A stretch of DNA of 64,000 nucleotides. Origin: Paenibacillus plantarum. GTDB taxonomy: Bacteria; Bacillota; Bacilli; Paenibacillales; NBRC-103111. This document shows, in pieces, positions 27,361-35,601 of this stretch. Position 1 is the stretch's first letter. Every line of letters begins with the position of its first letter. The stretch is from the NCBI RefSeq assembly GCF_013141695.1, contig NZ_WHNY01000060.1, positions 186,001-250,000 of the forward strand, read 5' to 3'. The notes beneath the pieces were generated by a model that made no database searches, was not told the DNA's origin, and worked only from the letters and a program-made list of their open reading frames with translations. The translations under genes were made by a program, and so were the position numbers.

Positions 27361-29583
27361 ATGCCGGGCAAATGGTTTATTCGGCTCTTACTTTCCTATC
27401 TGCCGATATTTATCCTCGTTATATTCAGCTTGTCGATTATCTTTTTTGCTATTGTGAATAATGTGTCGCGTGAACAAGCTCAACGGGCGAATGAGGTGTT
27501 CATGGAACAAGTTCTCGTCCAGTTGGACCGAACGCTGGAGTTCAATAGCCAACAAATTATGAAGGAAACGAGTTATAACGATGAACTGAAGGGTTATTAC
27601 TTCAAATCATCGCAAGAAGTGTTCGAAAGCCTTGTCGTGCCGTCCAAAAAACTGCGTGAAACGATCGGATCCCTGCCGCTTGTCGATTCAATCTATATGT
27701 ACCGCACGGCAGATGAAATGGTACTGAGCAAAAACGTGATCATGCCGCTAAGCGAGTTCGGCGACCAAGAGTTTGCAAGAAAAATATTGCGGGAAGGAGC
27801 GCCGCCGAAATGGTTTCCAGTTCGCCCGTACAGGGAGTTTGCAGACGAGCCTCCGACAAACGTCATCACTTTGGTGCGTAATGTGCCGCTGCTGAGCGGA
27901 GATAGAGGCTTTATTGTCGTCAACGTAGGCGTTCAGGTGCTCGCCAAGTACATATTGGACATGTCCAGCTCTAAATTCAGTTATATTCAACTGGAGGATC
28001 AGAACGGAACCGCTATTCTGAACGCCAATGCTCCTCAAAACGGGTCTGAAATCAATTCCGCCGTTTCGGCTTATACCGGTTGGATTATTCACAGCGGGCT
28101 TCGCGACGGCGGTTTGTTTCATGTGTTCTCCCGTATTCATTGGATCTGGTTAGGAATAACTGCAGGAACCCTGATCATGGGTTTCGTATGGTTTATATTG
28201 GCCACAAAAAGGAACTATCGCCCGGTTGAAGTGATTGTCGAACAAATCCGGCATTTTGCCAAGCAGAAAAGCCAGTTGCTTATCGCTAATGGTGGAAATG
28301 ACGAGTTTAGGTTCATTGAGACTGCGCTGAATCGGTTGGTTGAACAATCCAACAAATATGAACAGCAGCATCAAGATGATTTGCTATATCGGCGTCAATA
28401 TTTTTTTCAGGAAACGATAAAGGGCACCAGGGCGATTTCACCGGAGGAGTGGATTGGGGAACTCAACGGTTTGGAGAGTACCCATGAGTTGAAATGTCTG
28501 ATTGTGGCAGTGATTGAAATCGACAAATATCAGGAGTTCATAAGCGCTTATCATCAGCGGGATCAGAGTTTGCTTAAGTTTGTTGTGAAAAGTGTCGTGA
28601 ACGAAATTGCCGGAAAGCACGCCATTCCTGTTTGGTCGGAGTGGATCGCCAATGAACGGCTCGGCGTCCTGTATGGAACGGCAAGCGATGAAGAAGCGAG
28701 TTTGCGAATACTGAAGAATATGGGGGAAGAGCTCCGCTTGTGGGTGGAAAATCATCTTCATTTTTCGGTTACTTCGGGCATCGGTTCCGGTGTGGTAGAG
28801 GTAACCGAAATCCCGCTTTCCTTTGAGGACGCAAGAAATGCATTGAAATACAAGACTGTGCTAGGGGGAGCGGGAACGTTTTTATATTCGGAGATGAACG
28901 CCAAGTCTTCGGATACGATTTACCGCAATTTGGATATTATTCGTAAGCTTACCTCCTGTTTCAAACAAAACAATGAGGAGTGGGAATTGATCTTCGAGGA
29001 GATGTTTTTGAATTTACATAATAACCTGAGCTCTAAGGAAGAGATCATCATCGCGGTTAATTACTTAAACTATCATCTGAATCAATCATTGGAGGAAATG
29101 GCGTATGAATACCGCAGAAACTGGGATTTGGAAATATATCCCAAACTTTCGGGAATAGTAGGGAAGTTTGAAACGTTGGATGAAGTCAAAGTGCAGTATC
29201 ACGATCTGCTTGGAGAAACATTTGATCATATTCGCCGAATGCGTGAAAAGCGGAGCGGTCACACGTTGATTCTAGACATTAAATCGTATATTGAAGAGCA
29301 ATATGCGGATCCGAATTTATCATTACAAATGATCAGCGACCATTTTCAATTAAACACCAAGTACATTAGTCAGTTGTTCAAGGACGAGATGGGGGAAAAG
29401 TTCGTCGATTATTTGGCGCTTCTCCGGATTCGACATGCGAGGCAGTTATTGGAGGAAACAAATGCTGCTATTCAAGATATTGCAATGAAGGTGGGCTACA
29501 CACATTCCCTTTCGTTCATTCGATTGTTTAAGAAAGTGATGAACGTAACGCCAGGGGACTACCGAAAGCAAAAGGCAATGTAA
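27361..29583 (+). CDS. Membrane-anchored AraC-family sensor-regulator of the polysaccharide locus
   Basis: A 740-residue regulator: helix at about 8-32, extracytoplasmic sensor, second helix near 257-280 (IWLGITAGTLIMGFVWFIL), a cytoplasmic linker and a C-terminal AraC domain ending FIRLFKKVMNVTPGDYRKQK. ATG 27361 is chosen because the upstream in-frame 52 codons encode nothing typical while GGGGGGG lies nine bases before it and a membrane segment begins at once. It lies between binding protein and GH36 genes and probably senses the locus substrate and acts on the duplicated leaders (inference). Confidence 0.9.
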   Translation: MPGKWFIRLLLSYLPIFILVIFSLSIIFFAIVNNVSREQAQRANEVFMEQVLVQLDRTLEFNSQQIMKETSYNDELKGYYFKSSQEVFESLVVPSKKLRETIGSLPLVDSIYMYRTADEMVLSKNVIMPLSEFGDQEFARKILREGAPPKWFPVRPYREFADEPPTNVITLVRNVPLLSGDRGFIVVNVGVQVLAKYILDMSSSKFSYIQLEDQNGTAILNANAPQNGSEINSAVSAYTGWIIHSGLRDGGLFHVFSRIHWIWLGITAGTLIMGFVWFILATKRNYRPVEVIVEQIRHFAKQKSQLLIANGGNDEFRFIETALNRLVEQSNKYEQQHQDDLLYRRQYFFQETIKGTRAISPEEWIGELNGLESTHELKCLIVAVIEIDKYQEFISAYHQRDQSLLKFVVKSVVNEIAGKHAIPVWSEWIANERLGVLYGTASDEEASLRILKNMGEELRLWVENHLHFSVTSGIGSGVVEVTEIPLSFEDARNALKYKTVLGGAGTFLYSEMNAKSSDTIYRNLDIIRKLTSCFKQNNEEWELIFEEMFLNLHNNLSSKEEIIIAVNYLNYHLNQSLEEMAYEYRRNWDLEIYPKLSGIVGKFETLDEVKVQYHDLLGETFDHIRRMREKRSGHTLILDIKSYIEEQYADPNLSLQMISDHFQLNTKYISQLFKDEMGEKFVDYLALLRIRHARQLLEETNAAIQDIAMKVGYTHSLSFIRLFKKVMNVTPGDYRKQKAM

Positions 29584-29625
29584 CGTTTGTTATCATTCTT
29601 CGTTTCTAAACGGGAGGTTGTTTAT

Positions 29626-31401
29626 ATGAAAGCTGTACATGTTCAAGATTCCCCGTATCAATTCGTTAGTGAAAGCGATCAATTTCATGCGAAGCTTAGT
29701 GTTGAATCGTATGATGAAGGTATAGAATTCGTTCATATCCAACTCCAAGCTGATCAGCTATGTATACCATCTGTTATGCAAGTATCATGGAGCTTCCCGA
29801 TTTGTGATGTAACTGGCGTATGGCATCCGAATGGAAACCGCAACCGCAGTTTGATACCTGATTGGCAATCCGGCTTTTCAAGCAGGTCAACCAATTCCGC
29901 GCCAGTCGTTAGTTTATTTAACGGGGCAAGCAACAATAGAATGACGTTTGCGTTTTCAGATACTTTGAATGCTGTTGTGTGCAAGGCCGGGGTCAATGAG
30001 GAAAATGCAATCTTTAATTGTTCCATAACGCTGTTTGAGGAACCATCGAGTCCTATTCGTTATTACGAAGCCACCTTAAGAGTGGATCGGCGAAACATTG
30101 CTTATTATGACAGCTTAAAAGATGTGCAGCAATGGTGGAGCGAGCGTCCAGGATTAACGCCTTCACAAGTTCCGGCGGCGGCGCGCGAGCCCATGTATTC
30201 CACATGGTACAGTTTCCATCAAAATCTAAAGGCACACGAGATTGAGGAACAGTGTCGTTTAGCTAAAGGACTTGGATGCACAACCGTCATCGTGGATGAT
30301 GGTTGGCAAACCTCTAACAATGAGCGTGGCTATGCCTATTGCGGCGATTGGGAGGTATGTGCGGACAAAATAGATGGCATGAAGGCCCATGTGGCTCGCG
30401 TTCATGCCATGGACATGAAGTACATGCTTTGGTATTCCGTCCCTTATATTGGTAAGCATAGTGAAGCTTGGGTTAAGTTTCAGGATAAGATGCTTTATAC
30501 AATCGACTCGCGAGGTTTTGGAGTTATAGATCCACGCTATCCCGAAGCGAGAGAATATTTAATTGGTATCTATGAGGCTGCAATACGAGAATGGGAATTA
30601 GATGGTTTAAAGTTGGATTTTGTTGATAGCTTCCGTTTAGCAGGAAATTATATATATGAACAACGTAGTGGAATCGACTATGTATCTGTACCTGAAGCTG
30701 TGGACCGACTCATGATAGATATTATGGAAAGACTGCGTCAAATCAATTCAGAAGTCATGATCGAATTCCGCCAATGCTACGTTGGGCCTAATATGCGGAA
30801 ATACGGAAATATGTTTCGGGCAGGCGATTGTCCAAATGATTTCTTGGAGAATAGGATTCGTACGATGGATATTCGTCTGCTGTGCGGGGATACTGCGGCA
30901 CACTCTGACATGTTAATGTGGAGTAAAGATGAGCCAGTGGAGAGCGCAGCCTTACAGTTCATCAATGTGTTGTTTGCTGTTCCACAACTCTCAGTACTTC
31001 TTGATCGCTTGCCAGCCGAGCATTTAGAAATGGTCAGCTATTGGCTTAAATTCTGGAATGAACACAAGCAAGTACTATTAGATGGGCACCTCGAGCCTTA
31101 CAACCCTGAACTTCTATATCCTCTTGTTATTGCTAGCGATACGAGTAAATTGATTGCTGCAGTATACAATCGTATGGTCATTTCGCTAAACCGTGATCTG
31201 CCACCTATAGTCATTCTGATCAATGGATCGCATTACGACAGAGTGTATGTCGAGGTGGATCGTGCTGTTGATAAGAAAATAATCGAGATAAAAGATTGTA
31301 AGGGGAATTGCATTAAGCGATCAACGCTAATGTTAGAACCAGGAATTCATGCCATTGATATTCCACGTTCAGGCATGGCGACGTTATATTCGGAGAAATG
31401 A
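29626..31401 (+). CDS. GH36-like alpha-galactosidase
   Basis: A 591-residue cytoplasmic enzyme with an N-terminal beta-sandwich (about 1-180) and a TIM barrel. YSTWYSFHQNLKAHEIEEQ and VIVDDGWQT are GH36/clan D hallmarks. LDGLKLDF places the likely nucleophile at D331, and GDCPND around 400-405 the likely acid/base. It would remove alpha-galactosyl residues from imported oligosaccharides. ATG 29626 follows GGGAGG; an earlier in-frame ATG at 29587 lacks a site. Base composition is clearly more AT-rich than the genes before 27 kb, suggesting a different origin within the same locus. The next gene starts 16 bp after its stop. Confidence 0.85.
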   Translation: MKAVHVQDSPYQFVSESDQFHAKLSVESYDEGIEFVHIQLQADQLCIPSVMQVSWSFPICDVTGVWHPNGNRNRSLIPDWQSGFSSRSTNSAPVVSLFNGASNNRMTFAFSDTLNAVVCKAGVNEENAIFNCSITLFEEPSSPIRYYEATLRVDRRNIAYYDSLKDVQQWWSERPGLTPSQVPAAAREPMYSTWYSFHQNLKAHEIEEQCRLAKGLGCTTVIVDDGWQTSNNERGYAYCGDWEVCADKIDGMKAHVARVHAMDMKYMLWYSVPYIGKHSEAWVKFQDKMLYTIDSRGFGVIDPRYPEAREYLIGIYEAAIREWELDGLKLDFVDSFRLAGNYIYEQRSGIDYVSVPEAVDRLMIDIMERLRQINSEVMIEFRQCYVGPNMRKYGNMFRAGDCPNDFLENRIRTMDIRLLCGDTAAHSDMLMWSKDEPVESAALQFINVLFAVPQLSVLLDRLPAEHLEMVSYWLKFWNEHKQVLLDGHLEPYNPELLYPLVIASDTSKLIAAVYNRMVISLNRDLPPIVILINGSHYDRVYVEVDRAVDKKIIEIKDCKGNCIKRSTLMLEPGIHAIDIPRSGMATLYSEK

Positions 31402-31417
31402 AAAAGGGGGAATACAG

Positions 31418-32074
31418 ATGAAAATCGCTAAGGGCCAAAAAATATTGTTTATCGGAGATTCAATTACTGATTGCGAGCGTGCAAGGCCGATTGGAGAAGG
31501 ACTGTACGGAGGAGTCGGAAAAGGGTATGTAAGTCTTATAGATGCGCTGCTGCAGTCGGGGTATCCCGAACTAGGTATTCGTGTTGTGAATATGGGAGTG
31601 AGCGCAAATAACGTGCGGGATCTCAAAGCAAGATGGGAAACGGATGTTATTAATCAGCAACCAGATTGGCTGATCATCATGATTGGTATTAACGATGTAT
31701 GGCGCCAATTCCACTCGCCATTCATTCATACATCTCATGTGTATATCGAAGAGTACGAAAGCACACTTCGTGAATTGGTGAAGGATGCGCTGCCAGTTAC
31801 GAAGCAACTCGTGCTCATGACACCGTTCTTCATCGAAGCCAATCGCCAAGATGACATGCGAACAACGATGGATCAATATGGAATAGTCGTGAAACGGATC
31901 GCCGAAGAAATTGATGCTTTGTTCATTGATACGCAAGCAGCGTTCGACAGCGTATTGAAGGAACTTTACTCCGCATCGCTAGCCTTGGATCGGGTCCACC
32001 TTACACAGGCAGGTCATATGGTACTTGCTCGGGCTTTTTTGAATAAAATTGCTTTCGAGTGGAGTAAGGATTAA
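31418..32074 (+). CDS. SGNH/GDSL-family esterase
   Basis: A 218-residue SGNH hydrolase. Block I GDSITD gives the nucleophile Ser16, MGVSANN the block II Gly, GINDVW the block III Asn, and DRVHLTQAGH the Asp191/His194 pair. There is no signal peptide. Sequence type and context point to removal of O-acetyl groups from oligosaccharides, as in rhamnogalacturonan or xylan acetylesterases, but the exact ester is unknown. ATG 31418 follows AAAGGGGG and an earlier in-frame start overlaps the GH36 gene. Confidence 0.88.
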   Translation: MKIAKGQKILFIGDSITDCERARPIGEGLYGGVGKGYVSLIDALLQSGYPELGIRVVNMGVSANNVRDLKARWETDVINQQPDWLIIMIGINDVWRQFHSPFIHTSHVYIEEYESTLRELVKDALPVTKQLVLMTPFFIEANRQDDMRTTMDQYGIVVKRIAEEIDALFIDTQAAFDSVLKELYSASLALDRVHLTQAGHMVLARAFLNKIAFEWSKD

Positions 32075-32312
32075 GAGAAGACGGCTTGGAGCCATGCAAT
32101 GATATATCCGGGTTAAAATGGTCACGGAGGGACGGTTTATTTTGTGGGATTACGCTGTGCGGGGGCGGGGATTTTTTTATCGACAACACGAGAAGGTTCA
32201 GTAACTATTTCCTCAGCTTCGGTCCAGACTATGACGCGAGATGGACGGTCACATTTGTCTGCGTAACTGTTCATTGATAGTGGAAGTTCTAATCATAAGG
32301 GAGGAAAAAAAT

Positions 32313-32546
32313 ATGTTTTCGGGAATTGGAGCTACAGGAATTATTTTACTTGTCCTTGTTGCATTACTGTTATTCGGACCAAACAAACTGCCGGAACTTG
32401 GCCGTGCAGTCGGTCGCACGCTGAAAGAGTTCAAAGCGGGAGCAAAGGACATGCTCGGTGATAGTGACAACTGGGATAAGGATTCGAAGCGGATTGAAGT
32501 GAAGGAAGGCGTTGAGGTAGTGGATAATAAGAAACTTCCTAGTTAA
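32313..32546 (+). CDS. tatA: Sec-independent translocase protein TatA/TatE
   Basis: A 77-residue protein with one N-terminal helix, the hinge FGPNKLPELGRAVG and an amphipathic helix ending in an acidic tail, the pattern of TatA. It forms the protein-conducting part of the twin-arginine pathway. ATG 32313 follows GGGAGG; earlier in-frame codons are not TatA-like. tatC follows 28 bp later, giving the minimal TatAC system of Bacillales. Confidence 0.94.
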   Translation: MFSGIGATGIILLVLVALLLFGPNKLPELGRAVGRTLKEFKAGAKDMLGDSDNWDKDSKRIEVKEGVEVVDNKKLPS

Positions 32547-32574
32547 TGAAGCCATACTGGAAGGAGGAACTGAA

Positions 32575-33381
32575 GTGGTAGCCGGTAATAGCACTGCTCA
32601 AGGGAAACAGTCGAATGAGAAGCAGATTCGAGAAGACGAGGATATGTCGCTCTTCGAGCATATCGGTGAGCTTCGTAAACGAATTATCTACATATTGATC
32701 GTACTTGTGGCTGGATTGATCGTCGGACTAATTGCCGTTCAACCGTCTTACAATTACTTGATGAGCTTAGAGCCGGCAAACGGAATAGCCTTGCACGCTT
32801 TTTCTCTATGGGATGGGATCGGCATTTATATGAAGTTTGCCGTGGCTATCGCTTTGATACCAGCTATTCCATTCGCCGTGTATCAGCTATGGGCATTCGT
32901 AAAGCCTGCTCTGAAGGAGAATGAGCAAAGAGCGACGCTGAAATATATCCCGTTCGCTCTGATCATGTTTCTGATAGGATTAGCCTTTGCTTATTTTGTT
33001 GTATTTCCGCTTGCATTCAATTTTACTAGGCATATGAATGCGAAGTTGCATTTAGAGGAGACGGTTGGAATGGCCCAATACTTTACGTTTATGTTCAATA
33101 TTATTATTCCGATCGCTCTCTTATTCGAGCTTCCTCTCATAATTATGTTCCTGACAGCTATCCGTATTCTCAATCCGAATCGGCTACGCAAAATGCGCCG
33201 CTTTGCCTATTTTGTGCTAATTCTGATTGGTACTTTTGTCACGCCGCCGGATTTTATCTCCGATATGCTGGTTGCTATCCCGTTGATTGTCCTGTACGAG
33301 ATAAGCATCTATATGGCTGGAATCGTCTTTCGCAAACAACTGGGGCTGCTCCCAGATGGGAAAGTGAATACAGTAATTTAG
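32575..33381 (+). CDS. tatC: Sec-independent translocase protein TatC
   Basis: A 268-residue six-helix membrane protein that recognises twin-arginine signals. MSLFEHIGELRKR is the classic TatC N-terminus; here it follows a 23-residue charged extension because GTG 32575 with GGAGG eight bases upstream is the best start. FVTPPDFISD near the last helices is also conserved. The only obvious Tat substrate in the window is the beta-helix protein at 17505. Confidence 0.95.
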   Translation: MVAGNSTAQGKQSNEKQIREDEDMSLFEHIGELRKRIIYILIVLVAGLIVGLIAVQPSYNYLMSLEPANGIALHAFSLWDGIGIYMKFAVAIALIPAIPFAVYQLWAFVKPALKENEQRATLKYIPFALIMFLIGLAFAYFVVFPLAFNFTRHMNAKLHLEETVGMAQYFTFMFNIIIPIALLFELPLIIMFLTAIRILNPNRLRKMRRFAYFVLILIGTFVTPPDFISDMLVAIPLIVLYEISIYMAGIVFRKQLGLLPDGKVNTVI

Positions 33382-33406
33382 CGGAAAATCCTTGATGCAA
33401 GTATGC

Positions 33407-33445
33407 AGCAGTCTACTCTTCCTTAGGAGGCAGACTGCTTAATTA
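33407..33445 (+). terminator. Hairpin after tatC, possible terminator
   Basis: AGCAGTCT pairs with AGACTGCT across a 17-base loop, followed by TAATTAG rather than a clear T-run. Its position 25 bp after tatC fits a weak terminator. Confidence 0.45.
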
Positions 33446-33468
33446 GACTAACCAGGGTGAGGATAGGT

Positions 33469-33600
33469 ATGAGAATAGTCATCGTGCCGGATTCTTATAA
33501 AGGGAGTTTGAGCTCTAGCCAAGTTGCGGATTACATGGAAGAGGGAGTTCTTGTGATTCTTCCAGAGGCAGAGGTGCTAATTCCTGTAATACTCAACTAG
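33469..33600 (+). pseudogene. Glycerate kinase 5' fragment
   Basis: The 43 codons from ATG 33469 read MRIVIVPDSYKGSLSSSQVA and continue DYMEEGVLVILPEAEVL before a stop. This is the conserved N-terminus of glycerate kinases (GlxK/GarK), which are about 370-380 residues long. Nothing like the remaining nine tenths of the enzyme follows, so the gene has been truncated, probably by deletion. The ribosome binding site GGTGAGGA is still present. Confidence 0.75.
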
Positions 33601-34216
33601 TTGTGAAGCAAGCTTTGCCTAGTCGAAGATGCGAAGAAGCCGATTAGTAATGTTCTTAGTGTATTAAAAAATAGGAATTAGATTTGTGCGGGTTAATAGA
33701 TTCGTTATTGAAATAAGCTAACGACTTGTTCGACACCTTTTATACTGTTTATTCTCCTTCTTTTGTGTATTGTAATAACAAAAGAGGAGATGATTTCAAA
33801 AATGAATTACAATTATAAAAATTGTCAAGATGAAAAGTTGTTCCATCTTGTAAAAAATCCAATTATCGGTGACTAACCAAAAGATGCATCTTTAAGAGAG
33901 CTTCGTCCGTGGGGAAGATTTCAAAATAATTATGCTAGGTCAGAAAGAGCAGAATAAAAGTATAACGGATATAAAGATGGTTGACCTATCCAAATTATTA
34001 GGTACAACAAAGGTTTTTACTGAGTGGTGATTTAAAGGTGAGTAGAAGTTAGGTGGTTCTCAACCTTCTTTTTGAAGAGATTTTTAGCGTTACCAGACTT
34101 TATATTAGTGTTCATCACGTTTCGTGGCAAACCTAATAAAATCTACCTCAACGCATCTATGTTCATCTCACTTATAATCAATTTTTATTGACTTTATCTC
34201 ATTTATAACAAAAGGA
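33601..34216. other. Gene-poor AT-rich stretch with degenerate coding traces
   Basis: No intact gene is supported here. From ATG 33802, behind GAGGAG, a short frame encodes 24 residues to a TAA and then continues in frame through PKDASLRELRPWGRFQNNYA before more stops, which looks like a decayed small gene of unknown type. Towards the end, TCTCA-containing units (34166, 34197, 34219) lead into repeat copy A. Confidence 0.35.
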
Positions 34217-34289
34217 AATCTCAAATAGACGTTAATAAAAGCACCCATTCGGCTGCTTTTTAGTCTCGATTATAACCGTTACTCATAAA
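34217..34289 (-). repeat. 3'-end repeat element, copy A (contains a hairpin)
   Basis: This 73-bp stretch is nearly identical to 41602-41674. It comprises AATCTCAAATAGAC, an AAAAGCA..TGCTTTTT hairpin and GTCTCGATTATAACCGTT followed by ACTCATAA. On the minus strand it lies 3' of the gene at 34366-35133 and can serve as a terminator. Confidence 0.65.
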
Positions 34290-34299
34290 GTATGAAGAA

Positions 34300-34328
34300 G
34301 AAGACTACCGATGTGATCGGTAGTCTTC
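34300..34328 (-). terminator. Hairpin 3' of the repeat-containing protein gene
   Basis: A 13-bp perfect stem GAAGACTACCGAT / ATCGGTAGTCTTC with a three-base loop lies 37 bp past the minus-strand stop. The minus-strand sequence after it is TTCTTC-rich rather than a pure T-run. Confidence 0.6.
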
Positions 34329-34365
34329 TCAGTTTATAATAGGCAAATCGTGAGATTCTCATTAA

Positions 34366-35133
34366 TTATTTGTCAAAAATGATTTGGTTGAAATCGGTGC
34401 AGCTACGCAATCCCGGTGGCCCGATGCACGCTCTACCACCTAAGATAAGTCTAAAATGACCATGAGCAATGTCTCCAAATTCCCCTCTGAAAGACAATTC
34501 TAAAACGGCAATACCAAAATCTCCGCCTAAGGTGAATGTTGGATTCCTCAAACTTATCGTTCCGGATAAAACAGATGCACCGAACACTCTCACAGTGATT
34601 TTAATACTTGGTTCATTGGGATCAACATCTAAATCTAATCCTATACCGTCGATTAAACGCAAAGGAACACAAATATGACCCGTCGGGCATGAGACAATGG
34701 GTGGCTGAATTAAATTATCAACAATACGTTGACTAAGAAGAAGGTTCTTGCTGATTGTTTTAAGTTGTTTATTGATTATTCTCAAACTCTTTTTAATCTC
34801 TTCACTGTATTTTTTGCATGCTAAGAGACGTTCAATCATCCGTTGATTAATAAGAACATTTCGGTTGATTGTTTGAAGTTGTTTTAAAATTCTTTTCAAG
34901 ACTTCTTTATTGTATTGTTTGCGTGAGAGAACTAACTTAGTTCCAATCGTTTGCTGATTAATGAGAACTCTAAAGTTGATTGCTCTCAGTTGTTTTCTGA
35001 TCTGTAATAAGAGTTCCTTATTAGTTGTTTGTTGAAATTCAATGATTTTCTTTCGATTGTGGAGTACGGCATTGTTAATAGCTATCAGTTGTCTCTGAAT
35101 CCTTACTAAACTAGCATTATTATTAGCTGACAA
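34366..35133 (-). CDS. Unrecognised protein with four helical repeats and a beta-rich C-terminal domain
   Basis: I do not recognise this 255-residue protein. Residues 1-145 contain about four degenerate repeats of roughly 35 residues with the pattern [I/L]x[K/R]QLxxIxxxxLxxxxxxI (for example RQLIAINNAVL, KQLRAINFRVL, KQLQTINRNVL, KQLKTISKNLL), a likely coiled coil. The last 110 residues are beta-rich (CPTGHICVPLRLIDGIGLDLDV) with four Cys. There is no signal peptide. The start is TTG 35133, fixed by AAAGGAGGT eight bases upstream. CATATATTA about 30 bp upstream resembles a mother-cell sigma -10, so a spore-surface role is possible but unproven. The gene is AT-rich and stands alone. Confidence 0.7.
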   Translation of the reverse strand: MSANNNASLVRIQRQLIAINNAVLHNRKKIIEFQQTTNKELLLQIRKQLRAINFRVLINQQTIGTKLVLSRKQYNKEVLKRILKQLQTINRNVLINQRMIERLLACKKYSEEIKKSLRIINKQLKTISKNLLLSQRIVDNLIQPPIVSCPTGHICVPLRLIDGIGLDLDVDPNEPSIKITVRVFGASVLSGTISLRNPTFTLGGDFGIAVLELSFRGEFGDIAHGHFRLILGGRACIGPPGLRSCTDFNQIIFDK

Positions 35134-35255
35134 TGACTAGCACCTCCTTTGCAATACTATAATATATGTTCTATTTCATAGTTTGATATAGGACAAACAC
35201 TCAATTGCTCGAAGGGTGTACGGATTGGGTTGCCTGGCTGGGAGTAGATAGAGGA

Positions 35256-35505
35256 GCGAGGAAATAGCGCCTATTTGGGGCGCTAAAGTCGACGCGGGGT
35301 CGAGACTTCCCGCGGAAGCAAGGGAATAGTGCCCATATAGGGCGCTAAATCGATGCGCGGTCGAGAATTCCCGCGGAAGCGAGGGAATAGCGCCCATATA
35401 GGGCGCTAAAGTCTGCGCGGGGTCGAGAATTCCCGCAGGAGCAAGGCAATAGCGCCCATTCAGGGCGCTAAAGTCGGCTCGCGGTCGAGAATTCCCGCGG
35501 AAGCA
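35256..35505. repeat. Tandem array, four units of 61-62 bp, each with two hairpins
   Basis: The ATAG core of successive units starts at 35264, 35326, 35387 and 35449. Each unit holds TAGCGCCC..GGGCGCTA (8-bp arms, five-base loop) and CGCGGG..CCCGCG around GTCGAGAATT. The units differ by scattered substitutions, some preserving pairing. It sits between the divergent gene at 35133 and the gerAA-like start at 35602 and encodes no protein. There are no unique spacers, so it is not CRISPR. Confidence 0.9.
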
Positions 35506-35601
35506 AATCCTTAACGATCAACGTAGCTAAAGATCATCTTCCAACAATTACATAGTTCACATCATAATTGGGCAAAATCCCCTAAGAAGGAGGGGAGAAG
35601 C

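Noticed and set aside
32086..32277. Small open frame between the SGNH and tatA genes
   Set aside because: No ribosome binding site, unusual composition and no recognisable pattern; the region more likely holds the tat promoter, which I could not locate with confidence.
35256..35505. CRISPR-like array
   Set aside because: Units are contiguous 61-62 bp repeats that diverge along their whole length; there are no constant repeats alternating with unique spacers and no cas genes.
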